From Owenia fusiformis (taxonomy: Eukaryota; Annelida; Polychaeta; Sabellida; Oweniidae): 64,000 nucleotides of DNA. Numbering within the stretch: position 1 is the first letter of the stretch; each line of letters opens with the position of its first letter. The translations under genes were made by a program, and so were the position numbers. The stretch is from the NCBI GenBank assembly GCA_903813345.2, contig CAIIXF020000004.1:17095513-17159512 (forward strand). Reading direction: 5' to 3'. Shown here one piece after another: positions 52,701 to 64,000 of this stretch. The notes below the pieces were generated by a model, which did no database searches, had not been told where the DNA came from, and worked only from the letters and a program-made list of their open reading frames with translations.

Positions 52701-55700
52701 ATGTCCCGATTTTTCATTCAACCCCTGTTATATGCCTACCACCAGTGATTTGTCTGCATGTTTTAAGATATTGTGATTTATTACATCTTCGAAAGTGTGA
52801 ATATTTGGATTCTGACAACGCCTGACACAAGTAAAATGCCCTTGTTCAAAAGTAAAGATGTGTGATCACACTGAAATAAGGTGCATCACTAAATAACATT
52901 GAGCTTATATAATGTTCCTTAATGGTCCTCAAAAATACAGGAAATGTTGTTATTTAGTATACTTTACATTGATAACAACACAATTATATGAGCTGCGACT
53001 GCTACGTCGTTTCTATCTACTCTTAGGTATTTGTTACGTTATCACTATCACTTTGTTACTTCGAAGTAAAATAATTTGACAGAATGACTGATTTGTTAAA
53101 ACAAATCTTCCAAATATACTATCTGACCAATCTACTATCTTACCTTAAATTCTACTTTAAAGTTGCTCATAGGAAGAAAATACATGGCGTCTGCTGACAA
53201 TCTTACAATATGCAAAGTTACTCACCGATCAACGTGTATGCTTAATTTATAGCCAGTTTATTGAATCATCAGTATACCGATTAAAGTCACATTACTTGTG
53301 CTTGAAAAAATACACCAAAGGAATGACGCAGATGCGAGTAAGTAATTACCAGTTTCACCACCAGGTGGCTCGTTCGGGTCAGATAGCATGGCGGGTATAG
53401 TAGAAAGTTCCCTTTAACTTACATAACATCTATTTAAGTGGTTCAATTTTCATATAACCCCATTGTATCTAATAGTTATGTAAATTAAAATATGTCCAGT
53501 AAAAGAAAATGTTATCTGTCCAATACAAGAAGAGATATTTCACTTTTTGTGATTTTGTAACATGGGGTCTATGGGGAATCAACCCGAACTAGAAGTCATA
53601 TTTTCAAAAAAATTAAATTTTCAAAGTTGATAAACAATTTTCGAGACCATATTTCTAGATGTACTTTTACATGTAGATTTCAAATATGACACCACTTTGA
53701 CTGAATTTTGAATATTTAATGACGTAAATCAAGATTATTTGCACTCGCATCTAGTCTATTATATAAAGGATTTAATAAAACCTCATAGAGATACATGTGC
53801 GGTGAGTTTTGTGCTACTGGGCATGATGTTTGAGATACGTTAAACGCCAGTGAGAAAGATATGATCTAGTTTCTAGATATTTTTTACATGTAAAATGTCT
53901 ATCACAACATCCTCTACAGTGAGCTTGACTGTGAATTTTATAGTTCAACCTTCACAAATGCCCAGTTGTGGTAAGGTACAAAACAAACGACTTGAATTTC
54001 CGTAGTACAATATCTCAGGTAAATATACCCGCACATTTCACAGTATACTACATTTGGAGTTGGTTTAAATGTGATATTCACTGTAAAGTTGTGTAGGATG
54101 TTGTTACAATTACATATAAAAATATCTAGAAATTAGATCTTACTGAAACTATGAAAACATCAGTTTGCTCTTTTAACAGCCTCGAGTTTAACCCTACCCT
54201 GTGCGTTCAACTGTCATACCTAATTTGTTTCACACCCAATATAGTCTAGAAATTATAAAATGTATATGTGCAATATTGTAAATGAAGATAAATGGACATT
54301 GGATGTTTGCAACTGAATATAATTGTTTGATTAGTATAACACATGAAAACATTTTCATCTGCACTAGTGTTCAAAGGGTTAAAATAGTACAAAAGCATAG
54401 GATCCGTAGTCTAGAAATTATAAAATGTATATAAGCAACAATGTAAACGAAGCTTAATGTACATTGGATGTTTACAACTGAATACAATTGTTTCAATAAA
54501 ATAACACATGCAAATAATTTCATCCATATTAGAGCTCAAAGGGTTAAAATATTAAAAAACAAATAATCAGTGTCTAGAAATGATAAAATCTATATGTGCA
54601 ACATTATAAATGAGAATAAATGAACATTGGATTTTTACAACTGAATACAATTGTTTGAATAGCTAGAGTAATGCAAGAAAATATTTTATCAGAATTAGTG
54701 TTCAGGGGGTTAAATAGTACAGAAAAGAAGCACATAATCCGTAGTCTAGAAATTATAAAATGAATATATGAAACAATATGAATGAAGCTTAATGGACATT
54801 CGATGTTTACAACTGAATACAATTGTCACAATAACACATGGAAACATTTTCATCAGTATTGGTGCCCAAAGGGTTAAAATAGTATAGACGTACATAATCA
54901 GTAGTCTAGAAACATATAAAATGTATGTATGTGTCATATGCAACTTTGTAAATGAAGATAAATGAACATTGGATATTGACAATATAATACTATTATTTTA
55001 ATAGAATAATACATGAAAACATTTCGAGTAATATTAGTGTTTAAAGGGTTAATACCTCTAAATCAATATATATCCAATTGGGAAAAGCATATTAAACATT
55101 TACGTAGATTAGCACATTATATATAACTGTGTATGTTGGATTAACATTGGCTATTTGTAAATTATTTAATAAAATCATTTTTGTCATAAGCTTTTGAAAT
55201 ATAGTGAAATACTGAAAAATATGGCAAATTTTTGATATTTTTTTCTGAAAAATCAATGATTTTCGAGAAAACAAATACCATGGCACTTTATCTTTTATTA
55301 GACCAAGTTTATAATAAAATTAAAAAAGAGAACCAAAATCTTTTATTTTACCCATACGATGTAAAGATATGTAGCATAGCCCCACTTTTTAATCAACTTT
55401 TAGGATTCAAAGGGTTAATTATTCGGAACCGTTATTCACACAAATGCCCAAAAAATTCAGAGGATACTTCAGACATTTCTATTAAATAATGTGCATTCAT
55501 CATCCCAATTGCATATAGAAAATAACTTTAAAAAAAATTTTTTTGTCAAGCCACCCCTATGTAAGAAAATGGAAAGAGGGCGCCACTATAATAGCTAATT
55601 AAAAATTCGCTGACCACTTTTGAGACAAGCACCTCATATATTCTTGGAGCCTAGGGTATATGCTAATGGTTGAAAGAGTCAAATTCCATAACTTTTACAT

Positions 55701-58700
55701 TTTCAGTGGGACCCCGTCAGCAACAGGAGTATTCTATATTGTAGCTGTAACAAAGCAACTGGTCTTTAGACAATGAATCCTGCAGTCACTGCTGTGGCGA
55801 TGCGGAAAGGCCAAACGACTAATAGTCCCAGTAAGTCTGTTTGATACTGATAGTACGGATAATTCTTGAAATACTGAATACCAGCACGCTTGGTACTAGG
55901 GCCAGCAAACCTGTGCCATAGCTAACCAAACTTACTAGTAGTATGCGAGTTTTTTTAGAGTCGTTAAAAGATCTCGAGATAGACAGAAAATGACGGATTT
56001 GGACCCAAGCGGATCAATTGTAACTGATGCTGACTCAAAAAGCTTGGCATTTTCTTTTCTCTCATGGATATAGATACGTTTTCAAAGTATATTGAGAAAT
56101 TTCAGACAGTTCTTATATATCCTTATGTTACACCTGATCTGGACCAGGGGCAGATGCTGCTCTTCCTGGCAGCCCTGAAAATAATTTGAACAGAAGGGAC
56201 CACTTGTTTAGAAAGGGGGTATATCTGGATTATTCCTGATGTTAAGAACATAACTCGGTCATCAGCCAGCTGATCAAAGAAGCACAACAACATGAATCTA
56301 CTTTAGCAGTTGTGTGCCTAGACTTGTTCAAAGCTTATCCCGATGTCCCCTATCAACTTTTACAGACAACACTTTCTCATTACAACATCCTAAAAGAACT
56401 AATAAACCTCACAATAAACTACATGCGTAACATGTTGATGCGATTCCCATAAATAGCTTTACTACTGCACGGTAGACGAGGGAAAGGCATCATGGCCGGA
56501 TGTAAGAAAATACTCATACTCTTCATAGCTGCGATAGACATACTTCACGATACAAATGATAAGACATGGATGACATCACATTAATGATGGAGGGAAAGAA
56601 TATACTTTCTCCACCATCTCAACTACAACAAATACCAAATTCTGATTCACTAGGTCCAGAGCAAAGGATTATAAGCAAGACTATTTGCCGTGGAAGTAAG
56701 ATACATGGGTTTCCCAGTTCTGTATCTGCGCTCATTGTTTAAACCAACCAAAGGTCAGTCAAAAGCTTAACTACAGAGCCAGCCAAGCTATCACTGTCCA
56801 AGGTTCCATCCCACATCAAACCATGAGCAGTCCAATAGCTGTAACAAAGCACTAGATGTTTAAACAATGAATGCCTTTCCAGACCCTGTTGACATTGGTA
56901 CATCTCACAAATCTTTCACTATACAGTGCCTATCAAAAACGCAACAAGCAAATGAATCGTAAAACTACAAAATGACTACATCAATTTCATTTACTGTATT
57001 AAGAAGCCAGATTTCCCCTCTTTTCAATGGTATGTCATTAATTTACATGGGGTCGTAATTGGCTGAATAATCATTCCTTTGCACAATGGGCCAAATATAT
57101 TTTGGACCAAGTTTTAGACATTGCAAAAGTCAGCGCACTGGCCTGGTTCTGTTGGAAGATCCCCTAACCTGACTTGCTGTGATTTTCCTTTTGGGCTCTC
57201 TCTGGAGTAAAGTGTTCACTTCACTTACACAGCATTAAAAAACATCGAGAAGGAATCGACAATAGGAAACCCACGTATGACTCAAAGAGCTCTGCATGAT
57301 ATAGAGAGATGGGTCCATCTAGGTTTGAAAAGAAATGGTGGCCATGTGGGGTATGAGAGGTAATATGCACGATTATAAATATGAACACTTAAATATTCAT
57401 GCCAACCCCACCATACAGGTAGCTTCTTCGTATAGGACCTGGGCCCGTGCACTGTTTTTGTCTAAAACTTGGTCCCTTGTTGATTTTGGCACATTGTGCA
57501 AAAGAGAATGATTATTCAGCTAACCATGACCCCATGGAAGTAATTGACATATGATCAAAATGAGGAGAAATGTAGCTCCATGGTATATTAAATGAAATCA
57601 ATGCAGTCATCACTGTTGCCTTTTTGCCATTTCTAGCAGCAGTCCCATGCACTGCCAATCATGGTGGCATGTAAATAAATGATAGATCATTGAAAAGAAG
57701 ATAAATGTGACTGCATGGTACAATGAATGGACTAGATACGGTCATAACTTTTTACGGTTTTGCGACGATTCCATTAATTTGTTTGTTGTCTTTTTATACA
57801 AATAAATATAAATGAATATTTTTGATATATTTCACTGACCTGCTCATTATAAGTGCTTTCAATAATTTAAGAAGGATTTTACGTTATAGTCTAGTAATGG
57901 CGTTTTATAATCTAGAACACTATTTATACATGTGGATTTTATTGAAAAACCTCGTGTGAGATACGATCGAGAGATTGTGTTATGATTTTGACCAATTTCT
58001 TACCATTAGTCTCTGAGTAGACATAGAATGCGGTACTAGTTGAGTACCTGTATATTTCATTGGTTGTTTTTCTAATTTTATGGGTGGGATCGACTTTTGG
58101 TGATGTAGGCTGGCATTCTTCAACCATGGAATCCCACGTGTAGCCTGCAGAAGAAAGAGCATATGATATATATTGAAAATTACAATATACGATTGCAAGG
58201 ATTTAAACAAGAGAATCCATCGAGTGGGAATTAAAGATGGGTAATGTGTGTTTTGGTTCGAAAATATAATTAAGTAATTACAAAGTTTCTAATGCTCAGA
58301 TCATTTTTAAATATTGTAAAAGAAAAACAAACATAATTTAACTGACAAACTATTTGCAAAGATGAATTGATAACCCGGGCACCGAGACTCAGATAAGAAA
58401 ATGTGTATTATTACATCAGATAACGCAACACTCCTTGAGAAAGTGCTCGTGCATGCCTAGCAACGTATTACTATTGCTCGAACAACAGAATAATTTACTT
58501 GAGCCGCCAAGTGCGCTCCTGGGTGATTTTTAAATTACCTCTTCTGCACTAAGGTTCCAATACACCGTTAGCCTTAAGAATCCAACCTACATTCGAATTT
58601 TCGCTGAATGCAAAATTAGATAATAACCCTTTCATCACCAAGAGGTAAAATTAAGAAATAAATCATGCTTTTTCAATCAAAATATGTTTTGACAATCGGT

Positions 58701-59958
58701 TTCTATTTTTAATCTAAATGTCCATAACAACAAATTTTGCGGTCTAGGCAACACAACAGTATATAATTATCATGTTTTCATTTTGTGGTTATGATTACAT
58801 TTCTTCCTTGAAATTACCACTCAAATATCCATGAAAACAATGCCAACATCATAATTTTCATTGATTTGTCATATCAAACAGAAGAATGTACTTTAATTGC
58901 ATAAAGGATATATTTGTGTCACTCTCCGTGATCAGTCGTGCGACTTTTGCTTCCCTACATAGTTTACATGAGGTTGGGAGGGTGGTTGGTTGGAAAAATG
59001 TATGGTTTCAGAATGCCTATATGGACTGTTATGTCTAAGAAACTATTCATTTGAATCACTCCATATTAGACAGTATGCATGTTTGAGATGAAATTCTTCA
59101 TTAGAGTGAAATAAAAAGATATGTATGAGTAAATATGTTTGACAATAGAGGTCAAAGGTCAAATATTTGGCTTGATTGATTCTACTTAACCTTGATATGT
59201 AGTGAATATCCCATACAACTTGTTAAGACTGTGTGTAGTGTTCCTTTGGAATTAATTATCAAACTCTTAGATATTTATATCGTATAATTTGACATTGAAT
59301 TAGTAATTGTAAACTTAAGAATAATCGATTCTGGCCATAGGGGTACTTGATATTATATATTATTTTGAAATTGATTTTAAAAAAATTAATAAATGACCCC
59401 TTGGGGATGAAAGGGTTGATATCTAATTTTGCATTCACTAAAAATTCAAATGGAGGTCAGATTCTTATAGCTGACCCTTTCAGCTTTCCAACAGTACATT
59501 GGAATCTAAGTTCAGAGGTGATCATTTATATCAACCTAGTTTGCTCTACTAATTAGTTTGAACCCCTAGAAGAACTACCGAAAGGCCATTTGAAAATACC
59601 ATGTATAGCTGGTGATATACACTGTACAGTCTGAATTAAAATAATCGGTTAAACAAGACTGTATATACACACCAGGTTTGCATCCTCCGCATTCAGTGTC
59701 GGAGTGGTGGGTGCAATTTCGCAATATCACACGCTTATCTCCACACTCAGTGCACGGTAGACATGTGTGTCCACTCACAAATTCATTAATTGTGCGTGCT
59801 CTGCATTTTGTGTCGCTGGACTCAAAACAATGCACCTCGACACACATTTTCTTTGGGCAAGTCGAACATTTTTTGCACATATGTATACCAGCAACGTCGA
59901 TGGTGTACTCCTCGAACGGCTTGCAGTGGATTTTGTGAGATCCACAGACGACTACATC
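49393..59958 (-). CDS. TNF-receptor-like membrane protein (5' exon missing)
   Basis: Three exons: 59958-59673, 58144-58004 and 49769-49393, joined in phase 1. The first two carry TNFR cysteine-rich domains, the third a transmembrane helix and a cytoplasmic tail of about 95 residues. TNFR-type receptors bind trimeric TNF-family ligands and signal through death domains or TRAF-binding motifs. Neither a death domain nor an obvious TRAF motif is seen in this tail, which is rich in Lys, Glu and Asp and ends TVIV, a possible PDZ ligand. The signal-peptide exon should lie above 59958 but was not found. An 8-kb intron holds giant fold-back element 2. Joining of the third exon to the first two rests on strand, phase and position. 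Confidence 0.75.
50680..51550. repeat. Tandem array, about 165-bp units (left arm)
   Basis: The TTAACCCTTT marker occurs near 50756, 50930, 51090, 51256 and 51412; TTTCTAGACTA closes each unit. Confidence 0.85.
52297..52445. mobile_element. Fragment of the TTAA fold-back family
   Basis: Matches 30727-30870, for example CAGAATCTTTTGA and CCCAATATATTG with the same flanks. No ends, so a truncated copy. Confidence 0.65.
53322..53760. mobile_element. 440-bp MITE (AGATGCGAGTA family), copy 3
   Basis: Ends AATGACGCAGATGCGAGTAA and, reverse-complemented, AATAGACTAGATGCGAGTGC. Inserted in the spacer of giant fold-back element 2. Confidence 0.85.
54240..55070. repeat. Tandem array, about 165-bp units (right arm, inverted)
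   Basis: The marker AAAGGGTTAAAATAGTA or close variants occur near 54375, 54540, 54705, 54875 and 55045; each unit begins TAGTCTAGAAATTATAAAAT. Confidence 0.85.
56050..56780 (+). pseudogene. Reverse transcriptase remnant (plus strand)
   Basis: Across frameshifts: VISQLIKEAQQHESTLAVVC, LDLFKAYPDVPYQLLQTTL (catalytic block A; LDL.kAY in place of LDLanAYGSVPH), MRNMLMRFP, KGIMAGC, then MDDITLMMEG (block C, YMDD type) near 56569. A decayed LINE-type polymerase without intact frame. Confidence 0.65.
56922..57801. mobile_element. Inverted-repeat element with CAGTGCCTAT terminus
   Basis: Left TACAGTGCCTATCAAAAACG; right reverse-complemented TGTATAAAAAGACAACAAAC. Inner arms pair TTCAATGGTATGTCATTAAT with a decayed complement, and CCAAGTTTTAGACA (57108) with TGTCTAAAACTTGG (57460). 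CAGTGCCTAT-type ends occur in the Tc1/mariner group. Confidence 0.45.
57802..58003. other. Intron of the TNFR-like gene, nothing recognised
   Basis: Non-coding sequence following the donor at 58003-58002. Confidence 0.4.
58004..58144 (-). CDS. TNFR-like exon: end of the cysteine-rich region and stalk
   Basis: Acceptor TTCTTCTGCAG, donor GTAAGA. Completes CKPG with YTWDSMVEECQPTSP and continues into a polar stalk ending SETNG. Phase 1 both sides. Confidence 0.8.
58145..59672. other. Intron between the TNFR-like exons, nothing recognised
   Basis: AT-rich, with no repeat or gene that could be supported. Confidence 0.5.
59673..59958 (-). CDS. TNFR-like exon: two cysteine-rich domains
   Basis: Acceptor TTTATAATAG, donor GTGTGT. 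Reads VVVCGSHKIHCKPFEEY, MCKKCSTCPKKMCVEVHC, SSDTKCRARTINEFVSG, HTCLPCTECGDKRVILRNC and THHSDTECGGCKPG. The C..C..C spacing and DT.C blocks are typical of TNFR domains. Confidence 0.88.
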
Positions 59959-60579
59959 CTATTATAAAACGTAATCTAGCAATTACTGTGAGAATGAGGT
60001 TAGGCTCAAAACTGTAAGAATGATAATAGGCTCAAACATTCATTAAATCTACAGGGTTATAAGCAGTGATAATTATTCTCTAAAATCATTATTTTGACAA
60101 GGAATTTGAATCAATATGAATAAATCAGAAAATAATCAGAAAAAGATCAGGTCATATGCTTCATTTTGCTATATTAAATTGATCACTTAACATAACAATT
60201 TTCCATTTATGGTTGCCATAGCAACCTGTATGTTCATTCTACGGTGTATCAATTTGTATGTTACATAAACATAAACATTTTATCAACATTGCTATAGCAA
60301 CATGAATAGATGCTATATACAGGGTGACCGGAAAAAAAAGGAGACCATTGAAGTAATCAATTTCTCCTAAACTAGACAAGTGCCATCAATGAAATTTTGC
60401 ATACACTGGAACAGTTATATGGAAATTTGTTACTGAAGGTTTCAATACAAGCATTCAACTGGTTCAGGAGCTATGATCATTTACATAACATGCTCCAAAT
60501 AGGCACAATTGAGACCAACGCAGAGTTGGATTCATATGGCAAACTACCCTTACATGTTCTGCCCTCTATGGCATTATTA

Positions 60580-60710
60580 TGGCATTACATATAGCAGTGA
60601 TTGCCTTCTTTAGGTCAACAATAGTCTGAGGATTGTTTTGGTATAGATTGTCTTTCAAATATCCATACAAAAAGAAATCAGCAGGATTCAAGTCTAGGCT
60701 GTAATGGCAA
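60580..60710 (-). pseudogene. Transposase C-terminal fragment, left arm
   Basis: Minus-strand mirror of the right-arm fragment: NPADFFLYGYLKDNLYQNNP, QTIVDLKKAITAICNAI. It diverges from the right copy at several residues, so the two arms have evolved apart for some time. Confidence 0.65.
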
Positions 60711-60949
60711 TGAAGGGTTATCTGACATGTGGTTCATCATCCTGTTGCCAAAGTGCTGATTTACCAAATCTTAAGAGTCACTTTAGGTATTGGGCATAGT
60801 GCCATGTTACTAAAACCACTATATGGCACAATTAAATCCCATATGAAAACCAAGGGCTGCCCAAAACCTCCTTAGGATGATACTGTAACTGAGTGGGACC
60901 ACTGAGTCAGAAGCCATAGGTCAGATAAGCTTCGTCTCCATACACCTCA

Positions 60950-61153
60950 AATTTGAATCCACCTGATTTCTTTTTGTGGGGCAATTTGAAAGACAATGTG
61001 TACCAAAACAATCCTGAGACAATTGCTGACCTAAAGGTGGCAATAAATGCTAAATGTAATGCCATAACAAGGTCGGAATATGTAAGGGTATTTGCCAAAT
61101 GTATCCAGCTCTGCGTTGGTCTCAATTGCGCCTATTTGGAGCATGTTATGTAA
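60950..61153 (+). pseudogene. Transposase C-terminal fragment (mariner/IS630 type), right arm
   Basis: Reads PDFFLWGNLKDNVYQNNPET, then IADLKVAINAKCNAI and on to the stop. PxDFFLWGxLKDxVY is the conserved block around the last catalytic acidic residue of these DDE/D transposases. Confidence 0.75.
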
Positions 61154-61315
61154 ATGATCATAGCTCCTGAACCAGTTGACTGCTTGTATTGACACTTTCA
61201 GGAACAAATTTCCATAGAACTGTCCTGATGTATGCAAAATTTCATTGATGTCACTAGTCTATTTTAGGAGATATTGCCTATTTCAATGGTCTCCTTTTTT
61301 TTCGGTCACCCTGTA

Positions 61316-64000
61316 TTTTGGGATACACGACTAATCAGTAGGTATGCACCTTTCACAGGATGTCTAAAATACTCTACAGTCTACTATCTGGGCTAATCAC
61401 TTCGATGTATTTTCTGATATTCAATGATAGCCTATCGGTTGATTTTCGGGGCTCCAGAGGAATTTGATGTTATTAAATTTTGATTTAGATATGAATTATG
61501 GCACGCTTTCAAATATTAATTCTTTTTATCGTTCATCGTGTTCATGACTTATCACTTTTTTGCAGTACATCCAGCTGATTGCATCATGAAACAAATGTCG
61601 GTGAATATCATGCCATTCCGTCAATGGTGCTATCACTGGTCTGCTATCATTTCCTGTAATGATTAGACACAGAGCGCAGTTTGAAATTTAATTTAAAGCA
61701 AAACCATTGTAACCCAACACTAGGGTGTTTCATTTTTCAAGAATGTTCTCAGATCAGAACGGCCCTTTAACAAGTGGTCACAAATGGAGATGGAATATCA
61801 CTGGGTTTTTTTTTCAACGAAATCAGATAACGTTTAAACTGGTCCGTCTGCCATTCTTTCTGTCCCATTGGGTTACATTGCGGGCGACGCCCTAACCTCC
61901 TAACCAACACTACTAAATTAATATATAATCATAATTTTATAATAAATACGTGATCTTTGTTAAACACGCAGATTAACCACTTTGGCTTATATTGTGGTCT
62001 TACCCAATATCATCAAAATGTGGTTTGCGAAACTTTTCAATTTGAAAAGTTTTAGTTTGTTGTTTCACTTTTTTGACACGCACATTTAGGCAATATTTTA
62101 GACAATCCTAATCAATTTGGTGTTGAAAAATAACTAAGTGCATAGAAATGATTCAGAGAAAAAAAATTTAAGATTTTAAGATTTCATTTCTCATTGAATT
62201 GAATGGTTTATACTACATAACTTACGTAAATAAAACTTATTTTTAATCAAGATAGACCGACATGTTTGCTTTATTTTTAGCGTATCCTCGTGACATCATA
62301 AATTTAATCGAATAGTTGAATTAATATTTCTTTTGACTGATCAATTCAATGGAGTGATAAAATATGCTTTGAAGTGTTAAGTGTTGTACTTGGTTCTAGA
62401 TAGTATCTTAAAAGCTCCTTTTGTTTCTAAAATGGCGGGAGATTCAGAAATTAGAAAATTATAAGATGAACAAGGACGATTGGAAGCCGTTATTTAAAAT
62501 CGATACTCCGTTACCCGGCGTGGTCCAATTTGGAAATATTTTGAAGATTAGAACTGCCAATGAAACTTTCATATTACAATAAAATTCGTATGTTTTAGAA
62601 AGAAACTTCACGTTTGCAGACTCGACGGGGCGTATCCTACCATTTGCATTCGTTCGACTTCGCTTCTTAAAAGAGAGCTTCGACTTCGTCAGTAGTTTTT
62701 ATATATATGACGTGCACGGACCTGGGGCCAATTCGGGAAATACTGGCTGATTTCAGCTTTGAGCGTTAATCTCTGCCTTATTTAAAAAGCTAGCTATGTG
62801 ATTTATATGTAATTTTGAAGTATTTTTTATTCGCATTTCAGTGAAATTATTTTTTCTTCAAAATTTTGATGGGATCCAACATATTTTTAAAGTTAAACAT
62901 ATCCCAAAATCGTCAAATACGCTGTAAGACGTAACACTTTACACTTACAGGGCTCGTTGAAATTGGGATAACTTTTGAAATAATGATCAAAATCCCACTA
63001 AAATTTCACAATTTATTCAGTGGAACATGTTCATTTATGACGTCACAATTGCTTAACGGCTACAGTTCAAATTATCATATATGAACGCTTTTAAGATTTT
63101 CAAAATTGTGTAAGGTTTTGAAGGCGAATGGGACGAGCAATAAGTTTACCTTCATTTAACCTTCTAATTCAAGTCTGATTTGAAAGAAAAATTAACTGCA
63201 CAATATTGTCATGGCGAAATTTACAAAACAATAACCAGTTTTTAAAATAAGAGCTGGTTTTCAAGACTTGAAAAAAATGTGAGGCATCGATTTTCTACCA
63301 CAAATTCCATATATATCAATTTTTACCAACGCCCCAAGTGGATTTCTTGACCGTTTTCCAAAATTCAAAAACATTTTAGTCCTCGAGATCTTGCTACCCT
63401 GTGAATTTTGTCATGATTAGATAAGGATAAAGTATTTTATTTTTAGGTTGACTAAACTTGACAAAAATGTGACGCTTGTCGTTTTTGACGTTGTAAGGCT
63501 GTTTGCGCCCTATGCTGCCCATTGTTTTGTTTTGGTTTTTTGACGCCATAATGTTACGCTAATTGTCCCCAGTTTCGTGCGACGTGTAATAGACTCTGCC
63601 CGCAGGGATAAGTGGAATACGACGGGACGTATTGATCAATTTTAAACACATGTGCGGATAATTTCGAAACTACTGCGTTTAATGCCCAAAAATGTACATG
63701 CGGCTATGGAGGGTTGTAATGGATGTCTATTCAGAAAGTATGGACAAAAATAAGGAAAGAGCTGGCGTGATCGCACCGCTGGGGACCCAAACGCCGCTTA
63801 AACGAGATTCTCTGTACAATAATCAGCATTGTCCAGAAATGGTACTGTTTTCGGTTTTTGAAAATTCTGAAAATTCTGTCATACAGATTCTTTCTGATTC
63901 TCTTTTTACAGAATCTGAAAATACTGCTGATCCCAGGATCAGAATTCTTAGATCTACATTCTTAAAGAAAATGTTAATTCTGTACACAGTAATATACACT
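61316..64000. other. No gene seen
   Basis: AT-rich flank expected to lie upstream of the TNFR-like gene, so its promoter and first exon could be here, but none could be placed. About 62641-62680 shares the TTTGCATTCGTTCGACTTC repeat with about 800-835. Confidence 0.45.

Larger units (their letters stand above)
50081..55730. mobile_element. Giant fold-back element 2 with internal tandem arrays
   Basis: Arms 50081-51955 and 53865-55730 are inverted copies of about 1.87 kb. Outer edge ACTCCTGTTGCTGACGGGGT at the left, reverse complement at the right. Each arm holds 5-6 tandem units of about 160-175 bp marked by TTTTAACCCTTTGAACACTA and ATTTATCTTCATTTACAATG. The 1.9-kb spacer holds another unit (52080-52230), a fragment of the 30551-31393 family and MITE copy 3. 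No transposase. Confidence 0.88.
60318..61315. mobile_element. Mariner-derived fold-back element
   Basis: Ends TACAGGGTGACCGGAAAAAA and, reverse-complemented, TACAGGGTGACCGAAAAAAA; TA at both edges. Inverted arms extend about 380 bp (60318-60710 and 60940-61315). Each arm encodes, pointing outward, the end of a mariner/IS630-type transposase: NPPDFFLWGNLKDNVYQNNP in the right arm (plus) and NPADFFLYGYLKDNLYQNNP in the left arm (minus). The catalytic core is missing. Confidence 0.85.

Noticed and set aside
61565-61665. Exon-like stretch after TTTTTTGCAG on the plus strand
   Set aside because: Short frame without domain and no partner exon identified.

Overview
This is a 64 kb piece of an AT-rich, intron-rich animal genome. 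The evidence is spliced genes with GT/AG introns, EGF, TNF-receptor and LamG-type domains, an SLC16-type transporter, LINE reverse transcriptases and very many short inverted-repeat DNA elements. The protein set and repeat style suggest a marine invertebrate (for example mollusc, brachiopod, annelid or invertebrate deuterostome), but nothing in the sequence fixes the phylum. A block of exactly 500 N (36965-37464) is an assembly gap placeholder.

Genes, left to right. (1) A complete monocarboxylate-transporter-like (SLC16) gene on the minus strand, 14157 down to 8644, with six coding exons, 471 aa and all five introns in phase 1. (2) Head-to-head with it, a secreted multi-EGF protein on the plus strand, nine coding exons from 16145 to 32490. 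Its C-terminal half, about 260 residues, is unfamiliar; the exon carrying the first Met was not located. (3) Convergent with gene 2, the 3' end of a LamG-like (concanavalin-type) gene on the minus strand (34012-33342, 35595-35446 and perhaps an exon near 36290-36128), whose 5' part is not visible. (4) Further right on the minus strand, a TNF-receptor-like type I membrane protein: cysteine-rich domains at 59958-59673 and 58144-58004, transmembrane and tail exon at 49769-49393. Its signal-peptide exon was not found.

Most of the rest is mobile DNA. Two giant fold-back elements (3521-8419 and 50081-55730) share one design: long unique outer arms and inner tandem arrays of about 160-190 bp units. 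A group of smaller palindromic elements ends in TTAAGG/CCTTAA, two of them abutting at one TTAA. There are TACAGGGTG-ended mariner-like elements, a GGGCC-rich element with clear 5-bp target duplications, three copies of a 440-bp MITE (one inside a LINE), a 2.1/1.6 kb terminal-inverted-repeat family present in two introns, a frameshifted LINE (about 41205-37649, minus) and three other reverse-transcriptase remnants.

The most unusual feature is a 59-bp minisatellite of about 43 copies (22010-24568) in an intron of the EGF gene. Each unit carries a copy of a 3' splice site, and the last copy is the acceptor of the next coding exon. The intron thus holds about 43 decoy splice acceptors, each followed in frame by a stop codon within about a dozen codons.
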